DNA from: Alectoria sarmentosa
Taxonomy: Eukaryota; Ascomycota; Lecanoromycetes; Lecanorales; Parmeliaceae
Length of the DNA stretch: 64,000 bases
Direction of reading: 5' to 3'
Assembly (NCBI GenBank): GCA_009733775.1
Contig: WOGZ01000118.1
Span: forward strand, 1 to 64,000
The notes under the pieces were generated by a model, which saw nothing but the letters and a program-made list of their open reading frames with translations, was not told where the DNA came from and searched no databases. The translations under genes were made by a program, and so were the position numbers. Shown one piece after another: positions 33,606 through 45,929 of this stretch (its first letter is position 1; each line of letters opens with the position of its first letter).

Positions 33606-34520
33606 GGTGTGCTGTAAATTTCGTTGGCGTTACTCCTACAGGGGATATTGAATATAGCAATCCTTAGCCGGAGATTGCTGATTCACAAATGTGACCAGAA
33701 ATGGTAGTAAGTACGCGCATCGATTTCGGCAGCTGTATCTGGCAATACCTCTAGACCAAGTCCTTGGACAGAAACTACTGGTTTGGTTGTCAGCTACTCG
33801 GAAGAAAGGAAACAGATGGTTGCGTGAAGGCCTTTTGGGCAAATCCTCCAAAAGGTAAAGTGAATGGCACAGAGCGCGAGTGAAGTATCGTTTGACACAA
33901 GGGTTTGAATGTCAGTCGACCAGCATCTTTCAACCTCGTGACTGGTGCTGTTATCAACATTTAGTACATCTCCACATGGAGTGAGGTGCAGGGATTGAAG
34001 CTATAGTTCCACTACTTTGTCGTAATACAGCTTAGGGGCTGCCGTATTTTTTGACAAGGGTGCTTGCTTGTGGCTTGCCCCGGGCCTGTAAAGTACTTAT
34101 CGATCTCGCCCTTGCCTTTTTGTGCCTTGTACCTCTCCCACTCTTTTCCCGCTCTCCTCATTCCTTTTTCTTTCATTCTTTCAATACATACACACATCTT
34201 CCCTCACAAGTCGTTGTAAAATTCACTCATGCTAGGTTCAGGGTTATCAAGGTCCAAGAGCTACTACTCATTCCACTCATTCCTTCATTATCTCGCCAAG
34301 CATCTCCATCTGCGGGCGAATAGTACGAGTAGTGAGCCTTCGTTGTATCAAACCTGGCCTAACATAGCCTAATCAAAGTCCACCAACGAGCCTTGATCCT
34401 ATAATCTCGACACTCTTTGCATAGCACCTTACTGTCAGCCACCCACCTTCGACCGCATGAGCGTCAACATTCTCGTCCGTGACATTTTCGTGTGGTCTGT
34501 TTCTTGGGAAGCTGACGGAG
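33606..34520. promoter_or_regulatory. SLX1-KDM5 divergent region
   Basis: 915 bp between start codons. Pyrimidine-rich sequence at 34110-34200 is a likely KDM5 5' leader. An upstream ATG at 34457 opens a 30-codon frame that overlaps the KDM5 start (see findings). Confidence 0.45.
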
Positions 34521-37500
34521 ATGGTGGTGCCTCCTTCAAGCGGAGGTAATCCCACGCCAACATCAGCTGCACCGCTACTACCTTCGACGGGGAGCTTCCA
34601 AGTCAATCTGAATCCCCCTACTACCAATGGCATATTCCAGAATTATGCTCCGCATATACCCTTCAGCCAGCGGCGAGCCCCGCCCTTGGACATGTCCACG
34701 GTCGAGAGGCGCGGACACCCACTGGCTGCTCGGGAGTCGCACAGGAGGACACGACCACATGGTTTACAAGAGGCCCCAACCTTCAGACCGACAGAAGAAG
34801 AATTCAAAGATCCCATGGCATACATAAGGAAGATACGCCCAGAAGGAGAGAAATACGGAGTCGCCAAGATTATACCGCCAGACTCGTGGAATCCGGCTTT
34901 TGCGATCAACACAGAGGTACGCATATCAGTATGCTCAAGGAGATGAGAAGGTGGCAGAGATCAGGGCCCCGGCTGCCAGGTTGGACTTAGAAAAGCATAG
35001 CTAATTCCATGCCAGCAATTCTTCTTTAAAACACGCCGTCAAGAGCTGAACTCGGTCGAAGGAGGCAAGTCCTAGCTTTCGCCACGCCTCTGGTACCAAA
35101 TCTGGCTTGGTACGACACGGAGCTAATGAATCTTAGGAACCCGCACCAATCTCAACTACCTCGATCAGCTTGCAAAATTTCACAAACAGCATGGCATGAA
35201 TCTCAATCGTTTTCCGAGCGTGGATAAGCGACCACTCGATTTGTACAAGTTGAAAAAAGCTGTGGCACAACGCGGTGGTTTCGAGAAGGTCTGCAAGCTG
35301 AAGAAGTGGGCAGAGATTGGAAGAGACTTGGGATACAGTGGAAAGATTATGTCATCTCTTTCAACCTCGTTGAAAAATTCATACCAACGATGGCTACACC
35401 CATACGAGGAATATCTGAAGCTCGCCAAGCCTGGTGTACAGCAACAGCTTGAATTTGAGCATGGGGGACCTTTCACTCCTTCGCCTGCCAATCAGTCAAT
35501 GAAGGATTCCCATCAAAATACCCCAATAAACATGAGAGACGACTCACCAGCGATTAGAGCTTCCGCTGCTCTAAATGCATCGATCAAAGAGATCGGGGAT
35601 CCGCTCGACGCAGGCCCATCTGCTGCAGAACCGCCGCAGCAGATGGCTAGTTCTGGCTTCATAGCAGTGAACGCTGGTGGATTTACACCCGTAAACCTCA
35701 CGCAAGCATCATTTCAAGCCGTCAACGCGCCTCCTGTGCCAAAACGAGAGTCCGAAAATGGGCTTTTCGGTGTCCCCAGCCACAATTCGACCGGAACCTT
35801 TGGTCCTCCACCAAAGGATCTTCCCGGTTACCTGAGTCCAGCTCCTCTGACAAACGGTCACTCTTCGAATCCCCTGAAGCGCACAATCAGCCATGACAGC
35901 CTTAACGGAACATCAGGGACGGATTCTGGTGCTGGCGCTGACGCCGATGATCAAAATGAGCGTCGTAGCAAGCGAGCAAAGAAAGGTTCGTGATCCCCCG
36001 ATTGATTCATTCTACCATCCAGATCATCGAAATAAATGCTCGATAAAGGTGATGCTGACCGATTACACAGCACCCACGGTTGTGGGGTCGCACATGAGTT
36101 TACTTCGTCCTACAACACCGAGATTGTCTGGTGATCGAAGAAATGGGAAGCCTGGAGAGGTAAGCTTTCTAGCATAGGCAAAATTATATAAGCGCTGAAC
36201 GACCATGCAGGTCTGCGAAGTCTGCGGAACCAAAGATGAGCGTTCTCGTTTGCTGATCTGCGATGGCTGCGAATTTGGCTATCACCAGAATTGCTTAGAC
36301 CCACCTGCCAAGATCAATCCGCTTCACGATTGGCATTGCCCACGCTGTCTCGTTGGCACTGGAGATTTCGGTTTCGAGGAAGGCGGCATCTATTCTCTGC
36401 GACAATTTCAGGACAAGGCCCACCGCTTCAAAGACAGCTACTTTGAACCCAAGATGCCATTCGATCCGATAACGAATGGAAAACGAACAGCTACAGAGGA
36501 TGACGTGGAACGCGAATTCTGGAGACTGGTCGAGAGCCCTTCCGAAGAAGTCGAAGTTGAATATGGAGCGGACATACATTCAACCACCCATGGCAGCGGC
36601 TTTCCCACGATCGAGAAGGATCCAAGGGATCCCTACTCAACGGACCTGTGGAACCTCAACATACTTCCGTTACACCCAGAGTCACTCTTCAGGCACATCA
36701 AGTCTGATATATCAGGTATGACGGTGCCATGGCTCTACGTAGGAATGTGCTTCTCGACATTCTGCTGGCATAATGAAGACCACTACGGCTATTCTGCTAA
36801 TTACCAGCATTTTGGTGCGACCAAGACCTGGTATGGCATTCCCGGCGCTGACGCGGAACGATTTGAAAAGGCCATGAAGCAAGCTGTTCCAGAGCTCTTC
36901 GAATCGCAGCCCGATTTACTGTTCCAGCTTGTAACCTTGTTGCCACCTGATCGGCTCAAGAAAGCAGGTGTCAACGTGTACGCCCTAGACCAAAGAGCTG
37001 GCCAATTCGTCATAACTTTCCCACAAGCATATCATGCTGGCTTCAACCACGGATTCAACTTCAATGAAGCGGTCAACTTTGCGCCAGAGGATTGGGAACC
37101 TTATGGAGAAGCAGGTGTAGAGCGGCTCCAGGAGTTTAGAAAACAACCGTGCTTCTCGCATGATGAGCTTTTGATGACAGCGGCTGGTCGAGATACTACA
37201 ATTAAAACGGCAAAGTGGCTTGCACCTGCCCTGATCCGACTAAGGGACCGTGAATTGCAGCAGAGACATGACCTCCTCAAACGACATAAGGATTATATTG
37301 AGTCTCATCATTGCAAGATTGAAGGGAAAGTAGAATCTAGCGACAGCTGTACTCTCGGCTCCAAAGTGGAGGACCAAGATGTTCCGGAGATTGAGTATCA
37401 ATGCACCTACTGCAAGGCCTACAGCTATCTCTCTTCCTTCCGGTGCGAGACTACGTCTAAAGTTATGTGTTTGCTTCATGCGGGTAGCCACGAATGCTGT

Positions 37501-40049
37501 GATGCTAGCGAAGAGCAACGCCTTGGAGGCTCTGGCCACACGCTCAGGTACCGGCTTGCCGATGATGCTCTGAATACGGTTGTGCAAAAAGTCGTCGACC
37601 GAGCATATATGCCAGAAGCTTGGCACGAGAAGTTGGACAAGACTTTAGACGAGGAAGCCAAACCCTCGCTCAAGATCCTTCGTTCTTTAGTGAGTGAAGG
37701 GGAAAAGATACCGTGGGAAATACCTGGTCTTCCAGATCTCAAGGCATTCGTCCGCAAATGCAACGAATGGGTTGACGAAGCTACCAACTACATTACCAGG
37801 AAACAGCAGAACAGGCGCAAGAATGAAAAAGCATGGCGCAAAAGCAACTCTGCCAAAGCAGCTGAACAAGAAGAACGTGATAAGGAGCTGAGAAAAATCG
37901 AAAACATCCACAAGCTTCTCGCGCAAGCAGATGAAATTTCTTTCGACTGCCCGGAGATAGACACCCTTGCCCAGCGTTCTCAAGACATCGCGAACTTCCA
38001 GCGTGATGCGAGAGCCGCACTATCTACTACCACATCACGGCCAACGCAAGATTTCGTCGATCTAGCTGAGTTGGGGAAGACATTCAACGTAGACGTACCG
38101 GAAGTCGAGGAATTGGAGTCTGTCATCCACAAAATGAAATGGACCGACGAAGCTCGCGAAATGCAGGACAAGTTCAAGACATTGGATGATGTTGCCACAA
38201 TTATCAAGCGAGGAAAAGACATCGGGATCTCTGACAATGACGAGCTTCTGGTCCGCTACAAAGACTTGCAAACCCGAGGCGAGCTCTGGGAGAACAAGGC
38301 TCAAGAGCTCATGTCTGTCGAGCCGATTCATCATCCCCAACTCGAGGCACTTGCGAATCAAGCTGACACTCTGCCTATAACCAATGAGACTCGAGCAAGA
38401 ATTGAGGCAATATTGGCTAAGCAGAGAGAAGCGCAGAAGAAGATTCGGGATTTATACAGTGACTCCAAGGACTCTAACTTTCGAAAACGGCCAATGTACA
38501 AGGTGGTATGCAATGTTCTTGCGAGCCTTTCTGAGCTCAATAGTAAGCCAGCCGGTGCCCTCGACCTCGAGGCCATGATAAAGCGCCATGAGAACTGGAT
38601 GAGGAAAGGGAAGAAGCTGTTTGGAAAAGCAAACGCGCCGTTACATATCTTGCAGGCCCACATGAATTATGTGGCTGAGCACAATGCATTCTGCTACGAC
38701 CTATCCGATAAGCCGAGGATGCCTGTGGAACCCGCATCAAGGGATAACTCTCCAGTTGAAGGGCAAGACGTCGACGGCGTCAAGTCAGAGAAGAACGTAT
38801 TCTGCATGTGTCGTCAACCTGAAGCTGGCATGATGCTTGAGTGCGAATTGTGTCACGAATGGTGAGAAATGATATGTTCCTTTAGGTATATATGCGCTCA
38901 TTTCCCACTAGGTACCATGGCAAGTGCCTCAAAATTGCCCGTGGCAAGGTCAAAGAAGATGACAACTACACCTGTCCGATATGCGACTATCGTGTCAAAA
39001 TCCCTCGTGATGCGGCTCGTCCTAAGCTTGAAGACCTTCAGGATTGGCAAGCTGAGATCCCGGACCTGCCCTTTCAGCCTGAGGAAGAAGACGTACTGGA
39101 TGGAATTATTGCTACTGCGAAGGCATTTCGAGACTTCATGCGGCCTTATATCAACCCAGTCATGACCAATCCGGAAGAAGTGACCACCCAGCGGTTTTAT
39201 CTTCGCAAGATCGAGGGTGCAGAGATTCTCCTAGGCTTCGAAACCAACTTCTTTCGTCAAGAGCTCCACAAATGGGCTCCAGTCGCTCCTACGCCCCCTC
39301 CAGTACTTGAGCAATCTCTTTCCACTCGCAAGCCGCGGCCGACTAAGCAGCAGAAACTGATGCAGGCGCATAACGTGACCACTCCGGAAGAGCTACCTTT
39401 GCAATTCCGTACCAAGCCATACAACATCAATAAAGCGCGCAAAGGCAGCGATGCGCAATTGAAGAATCCGCATACACTGGCACCCGCAAAACGGCCACGA
39501 TCGTCCCATTCAACGTCGACTAACAACTCCTCGGAGACTTACTCTCACTCTCACTCTCAACGATTCCCAGCCTCCTCATCCAACACAACCCATACAGACC
39601 CATCATATACAGCCCATTATCCTGTTCCAGCCTCTCACAATCCTCACCAGCTTCCGGAGTCACCGTCATTCGCCACCAGCCCGTACTTCCCAAACGGTCA
39701 CCATCCTCATTCGCCCTTTGTGGATTCGCCAAGGTATGGACCGCGATCACCACTTTCCCATCCCAGTTCCGCCCTTGATCCAAATCTTTTCAGCCCAGTC
39801 GATAATCCTTACGACAATGTCCATTCTCACGACCGCATGATCGACTCTCCTCACCATAGCTACACGAATAGTCATCAGTCTGCGGCACGTGACAACGTCG
39901 ATAACATGTTCGATGAATTCGTGACCCAGCCCGAAGATGATGTCAACCATAGAAACGAGGTTGCCGAGGCACTAGAAGACAGAGGCCGTGAGCATGAAAA
40001 TGAGGACAGCGTGCTCGATGATTTTGTGCATGAGCCATACCGCAAATAA
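34521..40049 (+). CDS. KDM5/JARID1-type histone H3K4 demethylase
   Basis: Six exons: 34521-34916, 35016-35064, 35137-35985, 36071-36159, 36211-38861 and 38912-40049, giving 1723 residues. Intron 2 has a GC donor (GAG|GCAAGT). Domains in order: JmjN (about 85-128, TFRPTEEEFKDPMAYIRKIR), ARID (about 150-245), PHD1 (463-510, CEVCGTKDERSRLLICDGC), JmjC (about 605-770) with Fe(II) ligands in CWHNEDHYGY and YHAGFNHGFN, C5HC2 zinc finger (about 859-895), PLU-1-like helical region, and PHD2 (about 1326-1375) split by the last intron. The iron-binding His/Glu/His set is intact, so activity on methylated H3K4 is expected. The tail is Ser/His/Pro-rich. Length and order match KDM5 proteins such as A. nidulans KdmB. 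Nuclear chromatin regulator. Confidence 0.95.
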
Positions 40050-41079
40050 GTGGTTAGCAGTAGCTCTGGAATGGTGCAATTTCGTTTCTTGATCATAGTT
40101 TGATGTGCGTTTTTGATCATTAGCTAGGCGTTGTTGCGTGGCGAGGACGATTGAGCACGTGCATACCATGGCTGGTTCAACTACTTGCCCTAGGCAAGAC
40201 AACATTGTATTCTATTGAGCTACAGTGCTATTTCTAGGGGTGCTGTTACTTCAAGAAGGCATGCATATGAAAAGGAGAGGAACATTCATGTATTTTAGAT
40301 GGCGATAGATGTGGAAATCACATACGAGTCAAACTTTGGACCGTGCTCATCATGACTTGACTCCCAATCCCTCTCCCGCAAAGACAGCCTCGTACAATGT
40401 GACGAGGACTTGAACTCTCGCATAGGCACTGCACCAGTGTGCCCTTGGCTGCGATTTGGCTGCCATGATAGAACTCCGGCAGGTTGATTTCTGTTGAGAC
40501 GGTAATGCTTGAGTGCTGTAGAGAAGCTCATTGGTGTCTGCTTGGGAGAATGGAATACTTGAGTTGTCGTAGGACAAGGTCAGGGTTCGTTAAGCTAGCT
40601 GAGAGAGGCGACTGCTCTGGCATCGAGTATATAAGACACGAGTCCGCAAAGAACATCGTGAAGATTGTTATCATGTGGAATAGAGAGAGAGGGGGTTGAT
40701 GGAACGATTAGCGTTGAAGTAGCACATGACAGGGGCTTGAATACCGTGTGGGTTGACCAGTTGGGCATCCCATAACAACAGCCGTCGAGGTGAATCTCTC
40801 TCTTCAATTAGAGATCTTGGCCACGAGACACGCTGAAGCCGATGAGTTTTAGGGTTTAATTATCCCAGGGCGGATTACTTTGTTGTAGCTACATATCACC
40901 AATCAAGGATTAGCGTTCAATGACTGGCTCCCGCGATATTGGCCATCACATATCAATCTCCTTCTAGCATATCCAGCTTCCTCAACAGAGACGATTCTTC
41001 CGTCGCTCTTTGAGCTTGGGCGCCTGCCCTTGAAACCTGGTTTACGAGTCAGCGCTCCGCACAGAATCTTTGGCCACCG
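40050..41079. other. Intergenic, nothing firmly recognised
   Basis: 1 kb between KDM5 and the broken beta-barrel gene. A tRNA-like stretch near 40395-40450 was examined and rejected. No gene supported. Confidence 0.4.
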
Positions 41080-41604
41080 AGAAATTTCCCCACCCCAGTC
41101 CGCCGTCACCCTTCCTGCCGAAAGTCCTCCCCCGCAAGTGTCGTGAACAGGGACCCCGAGGTATCAATGTCATACATTGCACAGGCTTGGCACGTATCGA
41201 CCGCGGTAGCTTGGACTAGTTGGCCGGAAGTGGGGTTGTGAATGCTGGTCTGCGACCCACACTTAGGATTGTTGTTTGGGTTGCCGCCATTGGCCATCTA
41301 TGAATGTTTCCGGGCCAGCTCTCCTTCTTCGAGGCGAGAACCCGAGTAATTAGATGGGTAGGAGAGGTACTGGGAGCCTTTTGCTCCTAAATCACAGCTT
41401 GGAACTCCGAGACTGATCCAAGCTAGGAAAGCTTGCTCCAAAATACACACACCAAAACGAGAAGGGAAGGGGGGGGGGCGACGATGGCGTCGTTGTCAGG
41501 GTTCGAGATCCGCAGGATCCGAGACCGGCGACGTAAAAGGTCAAGTCGCTGCTATAGGCGGTCGCCAGGCTAGCAAGGATGGAGAGGGAGACAATACATC
41601 TCAT
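41080..41604 (-). pseudogene. Secreted double-psi beta-barrel (RlpA/expansin-like) protein, broken
   Basis: Starts with a signal peptide (MRCIVSLSILASLATAYS) and DLTFYVAGLGSCG, the usual N-terminus of small fungal DPBB proteins. After GSCG the conserved NPDNDAIVA block lies in the next frame, indicating a lost base near 41525. A 10-G run (41469-41478) and an apparent intron follow, then the downstream exon MANGGNPNNNPKCGSQTSIH with ATAVDTCQACAMYDIDT and SLFTTLAG. The final strand RVTADWGG is again one frame off, near 41125. At least two single-base deletions make this a pseudogene, unless they are assembly errors. The family includes barwin/expansin-like and Kiwellin-like secreted proteins. 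Confidence 0.65.
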
Positions 41605-42302
41605 TTTGAGAGTATTTAAAACAACAAAGGGCGATGCGTGAGAGGAGCAGCGAGGCTTTGTAGAAAAAGGTCATTGGGAGTCCTGGGTGGGTTTGAGCGT
41701 GTTTGTGGGATTGGTGATTATCATCCTTCTGGCCATCTCTGCCTCGACCAACATTTGACGCCGCCTTTCATCAGTAAATTTTCAAATACAGGAGATGAAG
41801 GTGATGTGGACGCCATCGGCGAGATGATTGTCTGTGAAGTATGCAGAAGAGTACGTTTACCAGAAGCACCGCAAAATTTCAGGAACAAGAGCGGAGTGTT
41901 GCTTTGATCGTTTACCAAACTGTCTTTGCCTATTGACTGAAGTCTCCGGGCTTGTCACTCTCCATCGCAAATGCTTCGAGAGACGTGTGCCTGTTGACTG
42001 TGCCGATTCTCTGGCTGCGTGTCTGGAGCGCCGCAGGTTCCCCAAGAATGAAAATCTATCGGGTTTGTCGATAGGAGAACTAGGTGGTTGAAGGGCGTTA
42101 GAACGTGGCTTCCTGCTGACTAGTACTTGCGCTCTTTTGGCTCACAATTCTTGCAGAAAAATTTACACCGTTTGCCTCGTCTTATCAACCCCATCATATG
42201 CCAAGAAGTCTCAGACAGAAAGACCGATTAGTACTTGCGAATGCAATACAGCGTATGAGATTTAAACATCAAGGCTGGTGCGATGAAATCATTCTGAGAC
42301 TA
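41605..42302. other. Intergenic, nothing recognised
   Basis: 0.7 kb; only short frames near 41638-42091 on both strands, none convincing. Confidence 0.4.
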
Positions 42303-43817
42303 TCATTGAACCTTCTCCGCAAATCCTTGCTGTTCTAGATTCTTAGCATCGTCGTCGGGACTAGGCAAGGCGGACTTGGCCAGCTCTTTATTTCCATCGT
42401 CAAGAGGCCGATACGCGATTGGATTCTTGCGAGGTCCGCCCTTGCCTTCAGACCTGAATTGGTAACCCCTGACTCTGTAGATCGTAAGCGTGAGAGAGAT
42501 TCAACGTAAGATGCCTGGTTCTTACCTCGGACCCTGCCCCGTTTTTGCTGGTAGTGCTGCATATGTTTTCTTGAACATTGCTCGGTCGCCTTCAAAGGAC
42601 CCGTTGTGTATGCTATCGCGAGCCCCAGCGAAGAAACCATCAATGATGTGGTGATTGTGCAATTGTAATAGCACCCAGCCGAGCATTTCTTTCGCGTTCA
42701 AGAGATGTTGAACAAAGGCTCGGTGGTGGTTCTTGCAAGTATAGCATTCACAGTCCGTCAGAAGTGGAGAGACGTCGTTGACAAACGTAGAGGACCACAT
42801 GTCTATGCCGAGAGACAATCGTTTCTCGAGATTGGTATCGCTGTGAGCTGGGAAGGAGAAATCCAAAGCAATCCCAGCATCTGTAGCATCAGTGATGAAT
42901 GGTACAGTGAAAGCGTCTATTCCCAAAGCCATGGCATCCAGTAATTTATGCGGACTAGTGGCATCACCCAAAGACAATCGAGGCAGACCACGCAGGCTCT
43001 CAGGAATAGCGTCAACGGACGCAGAATCGTAGAGAACAAGCCCAGACACGCTGTCTTTGAGCTCGTCCTGAAGCGCATCTAGGTAGTACGTCTGCTGCTC
43101 GGTCTCGATGGGTAAGATAGGTGCGAACAATGCGGTCCTTGGTGTCCCATCCTTCTCGTTTTCCATAGCAGATATCAGCTCCTTCAACCAAGCGAGTGTC
43201 CTATCACCCATCGCCTCCTTCCGTTTCACGCCTGGCTTGTGTCCGAATAGCACATCCCCCATCCCCAAGACTATATCCGGCCGGAGTTTTTGAATCGCTT
43301 CTGCGTAGTCGGTATATTCCAGCATGCCAAAACCTAGCGATGTGATGATCGATATAGCGCTCGAGGTACTCGAGGCCGCACACGGTAAAGGGGGTATCCG
43401 TCGAGTACCAAGAATAAGCAGAACGTCTTTCTGGAGAGCAATGAACTTCCGCAGAGGCGATTCGTTGGGAGCGGCTGGGAAGTTGAAGACTGGTGGGACT
43501 TGTGATTGATGGGATGATTTCTCTATAACTTGCGGGCTCCAGTAAGAGCTCGCTCATCAGCCCTTAGAAATGTCCGCAGAGGTTTCAAGCCACTCACAAT
43601 CCTCAACAGCCGTATACAGGGCGCGAGTCGACGTGCTGTCTCTCATCATGTCTTGTGAGAGATGTGGTACAGCTCCTCGTGAGCTGACTGCCACATAATG
43701 AGGAGTATCAATTGGACTACGGCCTTGAAAGGTGAGACGGCCAACTCTGGGCTCATCCTTGTCGGACTGTGGTCTTGAAGGCTGGAAGGACACCAGCTTC
43801 GACAAGTGTCCAGCCAT
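42303..43817 (-). CDS. Queuine tRNA-ribosyltransferase accessory subunit (QTRT2)
   Basis: Three exons: 43817-43598, 43528-42526 and 42474-42303, with introns of 69 and 51 bp, giving 464 residues. Exon 1 has the TGT-family opening GRSPIDTPHYVAVSSRGAVP; the first junction rebuilds VEDFIEKSSHQ; exon 2 carries LRPDIVLGMGD, the central barrel, and the zinc site CECYTC with a His in LLQLHNHH; the end is GYQFRSEGKGGPRKNP. QTRT2 pairs with the catalytic subunit QTRT1 to exchange guanine-34 for queuine in GUN-anticodon tRNAs, often at the mitochondrial surface. No QTRT1 gene is in the window. The start is the first ATG after an in-frame stop. Confidence 0.93.
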
Positions 43818-44089
43818 GGGAAGCAGGTCTGCGGCAGGCTTTGCCCGGAGGCCGCCACGGAGGAGAGTCGATCCTGCAATTCTACAGGTTGGAAATGGAT
43901 TCACATTTGTCGTTCCAGCTTATTTTGATGTCATTCTGCTGCTAGCACTCTGACTCTGAGGCTCATACTGAAATGTTCTCTGGTGTTTCTTTTTTTTCAC
44001 TGCTTCAGGGAAGCTGAGCGAGGGGCGGCGCTTAGAGCGCCTGTTTCACTTGGCGTGCCACCCTCCGTAAGCCTGAATCATTTCGCCGG
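43818..44089. other. QTRT2 upstream region
   Basis: Short spacer; the QTRT2 promoter is expected here. No specific element seen. Confidence 0.3.
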
Positions 44090-44617
44090 ATGTTATGGGT
44101 CTTTAGACTCATTAGCATCATATATCTTCTGAGTTTTGGCCCTGTCGTTCAAGCTCAAGAAGCATACAGATGGGCAGGAGGCTCAGCATTCCTTCCCTTG
44201 ACTTTCATTGATACTCTGTCTTTTCCACTATTCTACAGCTATCTGATATACCAAGATCCCATTCGTTGTGATTGGTTTCAGACACAAGTTCCGCCTTGCC
44301 ACGAATCCATAGTAAACAATCTCGGTCGCTTCCGGTCGTTTACGCCCTTGAAATTACATGGATAAAAACCGGCGATCCCAAAGAGGCCTGGATTGCCGGT
44401 GAGCAAGCCACGAGTGCTGTCAGTAACATGGGGAACTGGCGTTTGCCTGTGGATTCGAGTGGCTTCTTTTCAACAGCATCCAGTATGTCTGCGAGTTATC
44501 TGCGATACAGACTACTTGTTCCTTGAGGCTCTTCAATCGTGTGCCCTTGGATGCTCTTATTGCCATGCCGTCGTCCGGACCTCGTCCCAGACGAGACTCA
44601 GACTAGCTCAGCGAAAG
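44090..44617 (+). pseudogene. Possible broken secreted-protein gene
   Basis: A frame beginning MLWVFRLISIIYLLSFGPVV looks like a signal peptide followed by QAQEAYRWAGG. Protein-like sequence continues in two other frames (ALEITWIKTGDPKEAWIAGE, then DYLFLEALQSCALGCSYCH), but I find no intron pair of normal size that joins them. It is either a decayed gene or a gene whose splicing I cannot solve. Family not recognised. Confidence 0.25.
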
Positions 44618-44848
44618 TGATTCAGTACTAGTACATGAGAAAACATCCTTAAAGCCCGTCTTCGATCGATAAGATTCATGAATGCTCAACATCGAAATTG
44701 CGGACGAGCATAATCCGTGCTTCGGGATTTCAAGGCTTCCGAGGCCAAAGAGCGCTATTTGGTCCTGCCAGATATTTAGAGAATGGAATAGATACACGAC
44801 AATGGATATCCTCTTCAACGCTCGGCCGTGAGACCTCGCCTTCGCCCT

Positions 44849-45929
44849 CTATAGCGCACGACCATGGGACCTCGCCTTTGCAACATGTTTCTTGAGATGT
44901 CGGTGCTCATGATGGCTACGCGCATGCGGCAACCCGGAACCTCCTTCATCATGCTCCATCGCCTGCTCTACCACCGTAAGCGGCTTCTCTGGTGCCTGCA
45001 CCGCGCGCTTCGACGCCTGGTCATTGCCCTTTCCCTGCATTGCTGGTGCACCGCACCCCATTTCTTCGGTCCCAACGCAGCATGAGACATTTGGTGTTCC
45101 TGTATTTCCATCATTCGCGACGTTGTCGTTTGGGAAAGTATACGCGACGCCTTGACACGGCAAGAACCAAGGATCGGCGGGCCCATCGGGCACTCCCTGC
45201 ATGGGGTTCAGGCAGACGGCATCTTCGCCGACGGTATTGTTGCAAGGTCCGCTAACGTCCCATAGGTTGGTATTGCACCCAGTGACAGGGGCGGTAGCGT
45301 CCGAGCAGACAATGGGTACGGAGAACCCGTCGACGTAGCTGACATCGAGGTCGTTCCATACGGTAGTGCTGCCTTCGATTTTACTGCCGTCGGCGTCGGT
45401 GGTCTTGCCAATAACGATTCTGCCTGCCCAGTTTGTGGGGAACACTACTTGTGTAGTGGTTCCTAGCGGAGCTGGCTGTGGGGCGCCAACAGCGCTTGGG
45501 GAGCCGCTATTTTGGAAGTATGAGACAGATAAAGGGGCCGTCCAGTAATTGGTTATGGCTATAGTCATGACGCCTGCATTGACAGGTGCTGGCGCTACAC
45601 TGATAACGGAGGCCGGTATGGTGGCGTTCTGAAGTACGGCACCTTGCGATTTCTCCACAGACAAAGCAGTCGTCATGGGAGTAGCTATCGGATTGGAAGC
45701 AACTGTGACCACCGCCGATGTTAATACCGTGATAGGTGATCCTAGAACGTCACTGGGTCAGCATGCTGTATGATGATAGGTTTCGAAGGCGGCCAAGCCA
45801 TCAACGCAGTATACCAGAAGTTGGGGTTTCCGCTTCGCCGAATGTGGACCACTGATGTTCCCTTTGGGCAGTGACCTGCCAGGGACCCGCGAGGGTGAAG
45901 AGTAAGGCCAGGATTCGATAAGTCGTCAT
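44849..45929 (-). CDS. Thaumatin-like secreted protein with His-rich tail
   Basis: Two exons: 45929-45815 and 45741-44849, with a 73-bp intron, giving 335 residues. A signal peptide (MTTYRILALLFTLAGPWQVTA) is followed by a Thr/Ala-rich linker. The thaumatin-like core shows the strands WAGRIVIGK and GSKIEGST, then DVSYVDGFSVPIVCSD with a Cys-rich second half (TGCNTNLWD, PNVSCCVGTEEMGCGAP), as in fungal antigenic thaumatin-like proteins. The last 35 residues are unusual, rich in His, Arg and Lys (HARSHHEHRHLKKH). Such proteins are wall-associated or secreted; glucan binding or antifungal activity is possible but not shown here. Confidence 0.8.

Noticed and set aside
40390..40455. tRNA-like stretch on the minus strand (GAGTTCAAGTCC B-box-like and TGGTGCAGTGCC A-box-like segments)
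   Set aside because: The two boxes are only about 15 nt apart, no anticodon arm fits between them and no acceptor stem pairs with the 3' end.
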